Positions 24,547 to 35,019 of a stretch of 64,000 nucleotides of DNA are shown here, piece after piece. Position numbers and translations under genes: made by a program. The notes under the pieces are model-generated. The model saw nothing but the letters and a program-made list of their open reading frames with translations, made no database searches and was not told the DNA's origin. How positions within the stretch are numbered: position 1 is the stretch's first letter; each line of letters begins with the position of its first letter. Source of the DNA: Diatrype stigma (Eukaryota; Ascomycota; Sordariomycetes; Xylariales; Diatrypaceae); contig JAKJXP020000088.1 of assembly GCA_022225965.2 (NCBI GenBank), positions 62,001-126,000 of the forward strand. The letters are read 5' to 3'.

Positions 24547-24668
24547 TATGGGGCGATTACGTGGATTCGTTACTAGATAGATCTCCTTAGCTTTTAGCTT
24601 AGCTTTATTCACTTAGGACAATACAACTTCTTTTCCCCTTGATTCCGGATCCCAGCAGTGATCCCACA
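24547..24668 (+). repeat. 3' LTR of the 11.1-kb gypsy element
   Basis: 122 bp, matching 13563-13684 with mostly C/T and G/A differences; ends cccaca and is followed by gtag. Confidence 0.88.
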
Positions 24669-24672
24669 GTAG

Positions 24673-26397
24673 CCGGGAGGTTCGGTAAGTCTGTAAGTTC
24701 AGGTAGCTTGGTAGCGGGTTGATAGCTCCCTTGGCTCGAGTCTGTTGAGGGGCCCAAGCTCTTCTGATTGTCACTGGGATTGATTGGGCAGCCAGGTGAA
24801 TCACCCGGTCAGCCACCGCAGATGATCGGGCTGTCGGGGTCTTGTCGGTCGTCACGGTCAACTCCTTGATCTTACTTCACCTTACTTTGTAGGTAGGTAC
24901 TTGAACTCCAGTACTTGACCTCCAATGATCTGTTCCGTCCCGTCTCTTTCCAGATCTTGGTATAAGTACTTTGGACTGCCTATACCCTCCGTCCAATGGA
25001 AACAATAAGCTTAGTCGACCAATGAGGCATCTTTTTAGTGCTTCCGTCCGTCGAATGAATCTATAAGATCTCGTTTCGAAGTCGTGATTTATGCGCTGTT
25101 CATATGATACCTGTAGCAGGTATATCACGATGAAATGAAATGCATTGCTTGCTGCATTACTTCACAAGGCAATAGTCAATCAAGAACTCGAGGCAAGAGC
25201 ACCTGGGCAGCAGCTCGCTTGCTGAATGACAACGGGGAACCTTAACCAACAAAAACTCGGGTATGTAGTAGTGAATCAAAGTAGGAAGGAAGAACTGCGT
25301 AGTCAAGAAAGAGACCCTCGAGAAATTCTGCCCCGAGCAGCTGCCCGAGGTAGGTACGTCGGTGGCAGATGTCCACTTGATTAAAACCATTCGCACCCAA
25401 CCTGGAACCTTGGAACTCATCATACCCTGCTTGCCCCGCCCGCCCCGATTTCGTTTGTCAAGATGACCCCATCTGCCTGCCCATGTTGCTACTACATGAA
25501 TGTCCCTAAGATGAAACAGGTTGGTCCAGAATCACTGTCCCGGACTTCAAGACCACAACTCCTCTTGCCCGTCATTTGGCCTGTGATGCTGCGGGGAAGT
25601 AACGGAAGTAACAAGGCTTAACTGGCAGACTGGGTAGACATCAAGCTCCAGTTGCGCCTTCGTTGAAGTCTGCCTTATGGGTTGGCGCTTGCATGAAACG
25701 CAAGTCATACCTACTAAGTAGGTATGGAAGAAACCTGTACACCTCAATCTGTTGCCCTTCCAGTTCCTTGGGAGTTTTGATAAGGCCTTTTTTCTTTTTT
25801 CTTTTTTTTTTTTCTTCTTTTCTTTCTCTTCAGGTGTCAGCTTACCGCTTCGCCCTATACCTTCATTCATATCGAATCCAGTCTTCGTCGATTTCTTTCT
25901 CGCCTAGATGCTGGTTACCGAGGTAACATCTTTCGCAGTCGATAGGTACTGAGTGAGGCGCAGGATCCCAAAAGCTGTTGGCCAGGGTCTACCACCGAAG
26001 GTAGGTATATCGTATGTCTGTCGTGAGCTGTAGGGTAAACTACATAACTATTTTTGAGTGCAGGGGACTTGTAGCTGCTCTGATATACAGGTTGCTAGAA
26101 TATGAGTGCGGCTGGTTGGCTCATACTGGGATCAGCCTATCTTGAACGCAGCCAACCACCAGCGACTTGTGCCCGGGCTGTGCTGTAGCACTGCAGATGC
26201 ATAATCATCTCACACACCCTTCGAGGTCAGGGAATGAAAGTGATGGTTGCCAAAAGCTTTCCCCGGTATTCTATTCACCACCCCGTCTCCTTCATTTATA
26301 CCATGTCATGCCTTACCTTCAGTACCTATTATGGTGCTGGACTACTCCTCCCAGAGCGAGTGAATACGGCAAACCGGCTCTAGCGTAACCTGGCGAG
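24673..26397. other. Intergenic upstream of the NLR gene
   Basis: About 1.7 kb of normal-composition DNA between the retroelement and the NACHT gene. A pyrimidine tract lies at about 25786-25830. Short open frames occur on both strands but none shows a domain or a convincing gene structure. Confidence 0.5.
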
Positions 26398-29300
26398 ATG
26401 GCAGAGGTGGCAGGTCTTGTTGTAGGTGCTATTGGGCTTATGGGCATTGTTGGGGCCTTCAAGGACGTCATCGACCTGTACAGCATATTCACGGACTCGA
26501 GGAACCTCGGCCGAGACTATGAAATATTGGAGGCCAAGCTCGATATTGAGAAGGCCCTTCTACTTCAATGGGCTGATCGGATGAAACTACTCGAACAGAA
26601 CTACGATAGGCGGCTCGATGACAGCAACGCGCAGAAACTCATCATGAAAATACTGACAAGCATTGCTGTACTCTTGACTGACCTGTCCGGTCTCCAAGAC
26701 CGATATGGGCTGGATGAAGTACCCGTGTTCGATCATACTACTTCGATTGGGAGCAGCAACGATTCCAGGTTACAGCGCATTAGTACAGCCCCATTCAACA
26801 AGTTCATTTCAGACTTCCATGCTCTTAGCATGAATATCGCCACTCGACAGCAGACAACCCCTCTCCGGAAAAAGGTACGCTGGGTCATCCGGGACAAACA
26901 GAAATTCGAGGGTCTAGTTCACGAACTCGCTCATTTCTCCTCTAAGCTCAACGATGTTGTCCCAGTGGTGCAAGATTATGAGTACCTACATTTCATGGCC
27001 AAGAGGGACCTCGGGAGTATCAGTGACCTCCGAACCTTAAAAATCCTTTTGGATGCATCAAGGGGGTCCCACAGGACTATCCTTGAGGCTGTTCAGTCTA
27101 CAATCACTCACACCTGTCAGCGCCGGATACTCAATAGTCTCTGGTTTAGGAAGATCGATGATAGGAGAGAGAGCATTTCAGAAGCACATTGCAAAACGCT
27201 GCAATGGGCCCTCAAGCCCCCTGAAACCCCAGCCTCATGGGATGACTTATCTGTTTGGCTTCAGTCTAGCTCTGGTATATACTGGTTATCAGGAAAAGCA
27301 GGTAGCGGCAAGTCAACCCTGATGAAATATTTATGCATACACCATCGTACAACAGAGCTTCTTTCCCAATGGGCACAAGGGAACCGGTGTACCATGCTCA
27401 GCTACTTCTTCGCGAACCTCGGCACCGTCGAACAGAAGTCCCAAGAAGGTCTTTCGAGGACACTGTTGTACCAAATACTTTCCGAGAACCAAGGACTTAT
27501 ATCCGAGGCGCTGCCCAATATTTGGAAAGAACTTCACGACAGTGACAAAGATGCAATAAGCCTGCCGTCGGCTAGTGAAACACACTACGCATTTCAAGTG
27601 CTGACTCGCAAAGCTTCGAATGGGATGAGAAAATATTGTTTCTTCATTGACGGCCTCGACGAACTTGCAGGCGATATTATGATGAGCATCACCTTCATCA
27701 AGACGCTTGCCTCCAGTGACAATGTCAAGATCATTGTTGCTAGTAGGCCAATACCCAGTTGCTTTGCCGCCTTTCAAGACGTTCCGAAATTAGAGCTTCA
27801 AGGACTGACTCGCAGCGATATCGCTTCGTACGTTCGCGATGTGGTAGGCGGTGATCCATACATGAAAAGGCTCATAGGGCGATATCCGACAGAGAGCAAT
27901 GAAATAATATTTGATATTGTCAAGAAGTCTGCCGGCGTCTTCTTGTGGGTTATCTTGGCTTGCAGAGCTCTGAAAAGCGGGTTTGCCGACCGCGACAGGC
28001 TGAAGGAGCTACGGCGCCGCGTCGACGAATTGCCACCTGAACTAGAGGACATGTTTCAGCACATGCTGGCTAAGATCGAGTTGCGCCATCGACAGGAAGG
28101 CTCCCGGTTGTTGCAAATTTGCTACGGCAATGGACTAGCTGCGCAGCAAGGCGACGGCGGCTGGATATATGCGCTCGGCCTGGCACTTGTGGACGATGAC
28201 TATCTCTCCATGGACCAGGCATGCTTGCTTCCCTTGGCTTCTGGTGATAAGCGGGAGCTCTGTGAAGAGCTTGACGGGCGGCTCAGAAGTCGATGCGGTG
28301 GATTACTAGAGTTGGCTAAGCCGAAGCCTGACAGCTCAACCCATCACTGCATTTGTGGTGAGACACCCCATGACCCATGGGTCGATTCGAAAGTGGTGTT
28401 CATGCATCAGACAGTTTTCGAGTTTCTATGTAACGAAAATGCCTGGAATATCCCAGCACTGAGGACAAGCACTGACGACGGATTCAACCTATCTGCCGCT
28501 TTAGCTTTCCACAGCCTGCATCTTGGTACGCAGTGTCTATACCTGGATCCGCCACAAATAATTCCGGCATTTGTAGATTTCTGTAGGGGACTGCAGTATG
28601 GACTGAAATGTGATGAGCAGCGACCTGGCCATCATGGAAACTTTTTCGAGAACTTGCAGCCCTTCTTCGACGCGCTCGGAAGGATACGACGAAATCATTC
28701 TTCTTTCGATCTGATCTCGGATACCAGTCCACATTACACTACCCACAACATCGAGCTTGGTTCGTATCTAACGTTATTTATTGGAATCGAAGCAGGTGCC
28801 GTTAATTACGTTGCAAATCACGCCCTTCTTCGAGCTGCAGCAACTCACGATTGGAAAGCATGCGGATGCTTACCCATTCTTGTTCACGCGATCGTCAAAA
28901 GAATCCTGAACAAGGAGTTTCCCCAACTGCTGTACCGCGGGAATCCGGTCAGGCTTTTCAAGAGGTCCATGGCTGAACTGCTTCTATCTAAGGGATGTAA
29001 CCCCAACGAGCGGCTGGTAGTCGAGGGTTACAAGTTCACCACGCCCTGGCTTATATGGCTAGAAAAATACAAAGATAGGACCTCGCCCCATGGCTGCGAC
29101 TCCGAAGGAAGGCCTAGCCTCGACGAAAATCTTGAGATACTCGGAGTCGCCGAATCGTTCTTGACCTCTGGCGCCGAGCCTCTACCAGATCAATACTGCC
29201 TGGTCGCATGGGTGGAGCGTGCTTTCATCAGAGATCAAGAGAGCGACCTAGTAAAAGACAAGGCTCAAGCTATCGTGCAGCTTGTGAGACACCTTAGTGG

Positions 29301-29589
29301 CGAGGAACACATTCCTGTTGCCTGCATCCCATGTATGACGGCGATCAAAAGGGGTAGCTCGGCTAGGACAACGGGTAGTCACTTGGAGATAGAACTAAGG
29401 GAAGCCAAACATGCTACTACTCCCAAGGAAACCCCCGGTATCCCAGATTTGGTAAGGAAAAGAAACGCAGTAGTTGCTCCTACTGCTGCTAAAAGGATCA
29501 AGATGGTCCAGTCCCTGCCTTTGAAAAGGAGATCCGATGATTCTATTACAGCAGAGATTTCGCAAGTATACACAACATATAGCAGCTGA
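26398..29589 (+). CDS. HeLo-NACHT NLR-like protein
   Basis: A single uninterrupted frame of 1063 residues starting at the ATG at 26398. Residues 1 to about 220 resemble the HeLo domain of HET-S-type proteins: hydrophobic N-terminal helix MAEVAGLVVGAIGLMGIVGA, then GRDYEILEAKLDIEKALLLQW. The NACHT domain follows, with Walker A GKAGSGKST at 299-307 and Walker B FFIDGLDEL at 415-423, then a VFMHQTVFEFL motif seen in the winged-helix part of fungal NACHT proteins. The C-terminal part has at most one degenerate ankyrin-like stretch (AELLLSKGCNPNER) and no clear WD40 or TPR array. HeLo domains are membrane-targeting cell-death effectors and fungal NLRs act in non-self recognition and heterokaryon incompatibility; this role is inferred. 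No frame damage is seen although a RIP-mutated element ends 1.7 kb upstream. Confidence 0.9.
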   Translation: MAEVAGLVVGAIGLMGIVGAFKDVIDLYSIFTDSRNLGRDYEILEAKLDIEKALLLQWADRMKLLEQNYDRRLDDSNAQKLIMKILTSIAVLLTDLSGLQDRYGLDEVPVFDHTTSIGSSNDSRLQRISTAPFNKFISDFHALSMNIATRQQTTPLRKKVRWVIRDKQKFEGLVHELAHFSSKLNDVVPVVQDYEYLHFMAKRDLGSISDLRTLKILLDASRGSHRTILEAVQSTITHTCQRRILNSLWFRKIDDRRESISEAHCKTLQWALKPPETPASWDDLSVWLQSSSGIYWLSGKAGSGKSTLMKYLCIHHRTTELLSQWAQGNRCTMLSYFFANLGTVEQKSQEGLSRTLLYQILSENQGLISEALPNIWKELHDSDKDAISLPSASETHYAFQVLTRKASNGMRKYCFFIDGLDELAGDIMMSITFIKTLASSDNVKIIVASRPIPSCFAAFQDVPKLELQGLTRSDIASYVRDVVGGDPYMKRLIGRYPTESNEIIFDIVKKSAGVFLWVILACRALKSGFADRDRLKELRRRVDELPPELEDMFQHMLAKIELRHRQEGSRLLQICYGNGLAAQQGDGGWIYALGLALVDDDYLSMDQACLLPLASGDKRELCEELDGRLRSRCGGLLELAKPKPDSSTHHCICGETPHDPWVDSKVVFMHQTVFEFLCNENAWNIPALRTSTDDGFNLSAALAFHSLHLGTQCLYLDPPQIIPAFVDFCRGLQYGLKCDEQRPGHHGNFFENLQPFFDALGRIRRNHSSFDLISDTSPHYTTHNIELGSYLTLFIGIEAGAVNYVANHALLRAAATHDWKACGCLPILVHAIVKRILNKEFPQLLYRGNPVRLFKRSMAELLLSKGCNPNERLVVEGYKFTTPWLIWLEKYKDRTSPHGCDSEGRPSLDENLEILGVAESFLTSGAEPLPDQYCLVAWVERAFIRDQESDLVKDKAQAIVQLVRHLSGEEHIPVACIPCMTAIKRGSSARTTGSHLEIELREAKHATTPKETPGIPDLVRKRNAVVAPTAAKRIKMVQSLPLKRRSDDSITAEISQVYTTYSS

Positions 29590-30222
29590 GTTCGACGAAG
29601 GGGAAATCACGAGCAAGCCTCCCTAGACTGATACTCGTCCAATCAGTCAATAATATTAAACCTCCAAGGCATCAACTACCCGGACCTTTGATATAATAGC
29701 ATTGGGTCACCACCATTTCCCTTCGATGAGTTCAAACGACTCAAGGATCAGGACTGTCGCAGTCTAACAGGTTGTTCCCCTACGCATGACTCCCTTCTTT
29801 AAGCAACTCATAATGAGAGATAGATGTAATAGTTCCTTTCTAGCCATGGGTTCATAGTGATGTATTTTCGCGGTGTGGAAATAGGCTGGCTCAGTCGCGG
29901 ACCTGTTTTATGTCAAGGGCTATGACTAATCTAATTCGTCGCCTAAACTTACGTCTGTAGTTCGTTTTATCCGGAGCCAAGGAAAGGACTCTCGAGGCTG
30001 TTATTATCAGGTGGTTATATTTTTTAGTCTCTTGCCCGAAATGGACAATGGAGGCAAATCATCTTCATCCCGTTTTACCAGTAGGCCAGTTACAAAAGAG
30101 GAACCTTCTGGTATGGTTTCCCTTGTAGACAACCCAGGATTGATAACGGAAGACTTGCCCCGAGATCGTGGGGAACATCCCCCAAACCAAGATGCTTATA
30201 TCTCCAGGCTTGGGGTTTGGAA

Positions 30223-30228
30223 TTAGCC
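30223..30228 (-). promoter_or_regulatory. Candidate XlnR binding site
   Basis: TTAGCC, the reverse complement of the GGCTAA core recognised by the xylanase activator XlnR in fungi, about 490 bp upstream of the GH10 start codon. The 6-bp motif alone is weak evidence; the position in front of a xylanase gene raises its value. Confidence 0.4.
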
Positions 30229-30332
30229 TATTTTGCCTTGGCATTCCCTCATATGCGGCCCCAAGGGCGTAACTGTGCCTGGATCGATGTCCATCACCAA
30301 GCAGTGAAAAGGAACACACCCTCGACAGGCCG

Positions 30333-30338
30333 GGCTAA
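30333..30338 (+). promoter_or_regulatory. Candidate XlnR binding site
   Basis: GGCTAA core about 380 bp upstream of the GH10 start codon; the second such motif within 120 bp. Confidence 0.42.
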
Positions 30339-30571
30339 GCTTTTTATGTTCGTTTTGCTAGGGCCAGGGCGCCTTGCCTGACGTATATAGGCACCCACAA
30401 CTACTGAGGAGCAGGAAGGTCTGGAGTGGGCTTCCCCATGCTCGTAAATTAACAACCCCGAATTGGACCACATCTACCGCTGCACGCTCTAAGCCTATTG
30501 GCTCGTCTCGATCGCACTATGGGTGATGTTTCTGGCAATGCCGCCGTCCACCCGAGGTTCGGTGCTGGTCG

Positions 30572-30579
30572 TATATAAA
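30572..30579 (+). promoter_or_regulatory. TATA box of the xylanase gene
   Basis: TATATAAA about 140 bp upstream of the GH10 ATG, a normal distance for a fungal TATA box with a 5' leader of around 100 nt. Confidence 0.55.
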
Positions 30580-30719
30580 GAAAAGACCCCCCGCGGTGAT
30601 GACTCTCCCGCGTGTGTTGCATACTTTACCCACGACGATCTCGAGCACGCAATATTACTAGCTAGCCAAGAGCCTCTCTCATTCGAGAAGGACACAGTCA
30701 AGCCTCTCGCTCACTCACG

Positions 30720-32118
30720 ATGAAGTCATCCCTCGCCCTCCTCTTGGCGCCGTTGACGGCGTTGGCCGCCCCCGCCGCCAGGCAGGCCACAGAGAGCATC
30801 GACGAGCTCATCAAGGCCAAGGGCAAGCTGTACTATGGCACCTGCACCGACCAGAATCGGCTCTCGACCGGCAAGTCGGCTGCCATCATCCAGGAAAACT
30901 TCGGTCAGGTCACGCCGGAGAACAGCATGAAGTGGGACGTGAGTAAACCTGCTGTCCTCCCCCAGATGAAGTACTAAGGGAAGATCCATCGTCTTTCATG
31001 ATTGCTCCCTCCCCACCCTCTTCTTCCCCCTGAAGAGAGGATGCAGGGTATCCATCTGTTCGGCGGGCTGTTGTGTTAGACAGACAGGGAGAGAGGACCT
31101 TTTGCTGACCTAGGGTGAAATTGCGTTGGCGGTTATCCAGCAAACCGAGAACACACAGGGCCAGTTCAACTTTGCCACGGCCGACTACCTCGTCGACTGG
31201 GCCACCGAGAACAACAAGACCATCCGCGGCCACACGCTGGTGTGGCACTCGCAGCTGGCGAGCTGGGTCAACAACGTCCGAGACAAGGCGCAGCTGACCA
31301 CGGTCATTCAGAAGCACGTCACAGAGCTCGTGACGCGCTACAAGGGCAAGATCCGAGCTTGGGTACGTTTCATCGGCCTTTGACAACCTCACCTCCACCT
31401 CCGCCTTCAACCCCCCTCCCTTCCCCCGCCACTACCCACCTACTGACTCGGCAAAACCGAAAAATACAGGACGTCGTCAACGAGATCTTCAACGAGGACG
31501 GCAGCCTCCGGAGCTCGGTGTTCTCGGACGTGCTGGGGGAGGACTTCGTGCGGATCGCGTTCGAGGCGGCGCGGGCGGCGGACCCGGACGCGGTGCTGTA
31601 CATCAACGACTACAACCTGGACCAGGCGTCGTACGCCAAGACGCGGGGGATGGTCACCAACGTGGCCAAGTGGATCGCGGCCGGCGTGCCCATCGACGGC
31701 ATCGGCTCGCAGGGCCACCTGACGGCCGGGCTCGCGGGCCAGGCCGCCGCCGCCATCAAGGCCCTCGCCGCCACCGAGGGCATCAAGGAGGTCGCCTTCA
31801 CCGAGGTCGACATCGTCGGCGCCTCCGCCCAGGACTACACCGCCGTCACCCAGGCCTGCCTCGACGAGCCCAAGTGCGTCGGCATCACCGTCTGGGGCGT
31901 CCGGGACCCTGTGAGCTTTTCCTTTTCATTTTCCCCCCCTACAATTCTTTCTCCTTTCTCCTTTCCACGTACTCCTCCATCCTTCTTCTCCAAATAACTA
32001 GCTAACTCATTTTCCCTGTCAGGACTCCTGGAGGGCTTCAAATAACCCCCTACTATTCGACGCCAACTTCAACCCCAAACCCGCATATAATGCCATCGTC
32101 GACGTTCTTAGCGGTTAG
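30720..32118 (+). CDS. Secreted GH10 endo-1,4-beta-xylanase
   Basis: Exons 30720-30938, 31141-31362, 31470-31910 and 32023-32118 give 325 residues, the usual size of a GH10 enzyme without a binding module. It begins with a signal peptide ([20 protein letters not shown]) and a short propeptide, then [17 protein letters not shown]. The substrate-cleft motif [14 protein letters not shown] is present. The acid/base glutamate is E152 in WDVVNE and the nucleophile is E259 in TEVDI. It hydrolyses internal beta-1,4 bonds of xylan outside the cell. The second exon was started at 31141 rather than at the earlier AG at 31113 because only the former gives the family spacing [15 protein letters not shown]; the earlier site would add nine residues. 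Expression is probably under XlnR and CreA, judging from upstream motifs. Confidence 0.92.
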
Positions 32119-32139
32119 GTACAAAGCTGCGAGATGGGG

Positions 32140-32166
32140 TTTTTTTTTTTTTTTTTTTTTTTTTTT
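32140..32166 (+). repeat. 27-nt poly-T tract
   Basis: Uninterrupted run of 27 T, starting 22 bp after the xylanase stop codon and followed by a TTC-rich tract. Probably lies in the 3' UTR. Confidence 0.8.
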
Positions 32167-32852
32167 CTTCTTCTTCTTTCCTCCTTCGCCACGGGACGTG
32201 GGAATTTGGAAGAGGCTCGTAGTGTTCTGCCGCGGCCGTTTGTAAATGCATGTTTATACTTCACCTGTACATAGCCTATATATAGTGATGAACATGCCAT
32301 CGCTTGGATAATTCGGCCTGTTTTCTGTGGTGGACAGCATCAGATGTCATATGAATGGCGCCTTCATGAATGCAATGAATGAGAGCCATGATGCGACGCA
32401 CCGCGGGCTTGTCACAATGCCGGTGTGTGAAATGGACAGACCTCGGTTCGAAAAATTGGCGAGTCAACTGCGAAGATAATTGACAGGATATCATTGGAAT
32501 TTAGTAGGGGAAAAGGAAAAAAGAAAAGAAAGAAAAGAACCAGCCGGCAAAGCTGATCGGATATCGAAAGAAGGGGTAAGAAAAAGAATACAAATGCTTT
32601 CGGACGATGAACCCAACCCTAGACAGACGCATCTCAAAAGGCATCCACCCGAGACATGCGTTTGGGTCCGGTTCTTTTCCTTCGTACTGGAGCCGCCCGC
32701 ACCCATCCACTCATTCCATCCCACCACCGCGACATCTCCGTTTCCAGCTCCCCTGAGCAAGTGAGTAGTACCTACACACCCATTCCATACTTTCCCACCA
32801 CCCCCCGTTTCTCTCTCTCTTGCGCGCATGTCCCCCACACGCACGCGACACC
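32167..32852. other. Intergenic between convergent genes
   Basis: 3' flanks of the xylanase (left, plus) and the DUF3602 gene (right, minus). An A/G-rich tract is present at about 32508-32590. Nothing else supported. Confidence 0.5.
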
Positions 32853-33489
32853 TCACTTCTTCTTGAAGATGCCGACGAGCTTGTTCTTCAGCTTGTCGGC
32901 GAGCCCGACGTGGTTGTGGCCGGTCGTGACGGTGGTGGGGGCGGTGGGGGTGCCGTCGGTGATCTTGGCCTTCTGGTGCTTGGGGCCGAGCTCGACGTTG
33001 GCGGCGCCGCCGCGGCCGACGTGGCGGTCCTCCGAGGTCGACGGCCGCACCGCCGTCTCGGGGACGATGTCCCCGTCGGCGCGCGGGCCGGGGGGCTTGC
33101 CGGCGTCGACGATGTTGCCGCCGCCTATTTATCATTGATCGCGTCAGTGAGGGGACTGGCGCAGAGGATCCACGGATTGGCTAAGCATGCGGGAAACGAT
33201 TGGAGATCCCGTTGTAGCGCTTTACATCTCCTGGATCCGAGTGGGGGTGATGAACAGTTCTGTGTAAGTGCGAAGGAGTGCAGTGCAGTGTAAGGGGCAG
33301 CAATTTCAGGTGTACTGTGGTGCTTAGAAGTAGTGGTATTTACGCACCGCCTCGTCCTGTGCTATACGCGCCGTCCTCGTGGCTGCCCTCAGGCCCCGCC
33401 CGGACGATCTCGCCGTCGACGTACTTGGTGTCGTCGGGGTTGATGTTGCCCGCGCCTCCGCGGCCGTGGGAGACTTCGGGAGCGCTCAT
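32853..33489 (-). CDS. DUF3602 (Par32-like) small protein
   Basis: Exons 33489-33348 and 33124-32853 give 137 residues. The product carries three Gly/Arg motifs, GRGGAGNI near residue 9, GRGGGGNI near residue 46 and GRGGAANV near residue 82. These are the hallmark of the fungal DUF3602 family, which includes yeast Par32, a TORC1-dependent regulator of ammonium transporters. The tail is basic (KLKNKLVGIFKKK). The intron was placed with donor GTGCGT at 33347 because it alone keeps the frame and the GRGG-GGN motif; the more obvious GTAAAT 2 nt downstream would shift the frame. No catalytic domain is seen and most of the chain is likely disordered. Function in this organism is not known. Confidence 0.8.
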
Positions 33490-35019
33490 TATTGATTATC
33501 TGCTGTCGGGGTTGACGTCTATGTAACAGACCTTGTTCCTAATGTATGTGGTTAATTTACTTTGCCGTAAATCACAAAGGGATGAGAAAGCCCAGCCGAG
33601 AAAATATCTTGAAATCCAGACGTATGGGCTCGCGCCAGGTCGCGACAAGTAATGAATGGCTCCCTGTCTGTCACCTTGCGAGATCGGGTCCGTTTCCTTA
33701 TCACCGCTAAAGAGAGCTACTGGGCTGACTGGGTTCTAGCTCCAGCAGCTAAGGCGGATTGTTTGCGAGCACTGCTGACTACAGATGGGCCTCTAGACAG
33801 TGACAGGCTGGTAGGGCAGGAGTAAGAATTATAGATTGCTTAGGGAATCATACACACCTGTTCTGAGTTGTTCGTAGACGAGCCTGTAGCCAATTGGTGT
33901 TTGTTATTTTCGTTTGGTTTGCGGAAGCTTTTATCGTTGGTAAACGGGATCAGGTAGAGCAGGGCAGGTAGGTAGATAGGTATGTGGTAGGTAGGTTGGC
34001 GCTTATCTATAGCTTATATCCTGGCAGCCCAGAACCCCAGAACTGCCTACCAGAGTGCCTACCTACCTACATACAACACAGGACCTCAGGCCTAGGCCTT
34101 GACTCCGCTTGACCGTGTCAGGCCAGGATCAGGTGAGGTCACACAGCTTCCGCCATGCTCGAGTAACATCGGGAGTAACATCGGGTGCGTTGCGGGCTTG
34201 CAGCTGAACCTTAATTGCTGGCAACAGGCACGGCATCATGCAGCATGACAAATAACAACACCCAGACAACGCCCACGCCCAGGCAAGCTAGAAAGCAATG
34301 GAGAGAGACTCACAAAGCCTGGTTACCTGGCGGCCTGGTAGGTAGTTGGTTTAGGTCCTAGGACCTAGGTACACACCTGTAAATCAAAGACCTGACGTAA
34401 TTACAGCTTCTCATCAGCTTCCCATCCCGGCGATAAGATGATACCTAGGTAAGCTATCAGTGGTTGATCGTTGACAACCCCCAGCCCTAAGCTAGCACTA
34501 ACACGTGCCAAGCACGCTCCGAAAGGCTGATTAGTGGACCGCGTTAGTGGACCTTTCCTCTAGTCCGGTTAGTGCATCCTCAGCTGTTCTACCCCTGTAT
34601 ATCGCCAAAGTACATACATACACATACATACATACATAGTACTTCGTACCTACTTCGTATCTATAATTTACATAAGGATGTCCCAATCATCAACTCCTTC
34701 ATCCTCATTCGACAACCTCACTTACGGCTTTCACGCGGAGCTATCTTGTACATATGATGGTTATAAGGTAACGTGTTGTGTATTAATCTCGAAGATACCA
34801 AAATGAATGTATTGTTGATCTACATCCGAATAGAAATCCATAGTTCTTCTTCCGAGTCCAAAAGAACGACGACGACATATTCATGTCCATCTCAAAATTA
34901 ACTACATAAAACACCAAAAAGACACCACCCCCTAAACATATTGCACTATCGCCGAAATGCAGTGCTGGTACCTTATGCAGCTACCACAAATACCACCCCC
35001 CTAGGGGCGTATGAATCTC
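33490..35019. other. Intergenic between divergent/minus genes
   Basis: About 1.5 kb holding the DUF3602 promoter and the 3' flank of the SprT-like gene. GGTAG/CTACC and CATA simple sequence occurs at 33960-34080, 34330-34380 and 34610-34650. No gene supported. Confidence 0.5.

Larger units (their letters stand above)
13563..24668 (+). mobile_element. 11.1-kb RIP-degraded Ty3/gypsy LTR retrotransposon with extra ORF
   Basis: Matching 122-bp LTRs (13563-13684 and 24547-24668) are bounded by the 4-bp target duplication gtag (13559-13562 and 24669-24672). The interior is strongly AT-rich. On the plus strand it carries, in order, a gag relic with a CCHC knuckle, a retropepsin, RT, RNase H, integrase with a GPY/F-type C-terminal module, and then about 2.1 kb of a further open-like frame. 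At 11.1 kb with such short LTRs it is longer than common fungal gypsy elements of 5-8 kb, and the third frame explains much of the excess. Confidence 0.9.
29590..30719. other. Intergenic, promoter region of the xylanase gene
   Basis: About 1.1 kb. Its right half contains two XlnR-type GGCTAA motifs and a TATA box in front of the xylanase start, plus a GTGGGG string near 30168 that fits the CreA consensus SYGGRG. No gene is supported. Confidence 0.55.
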
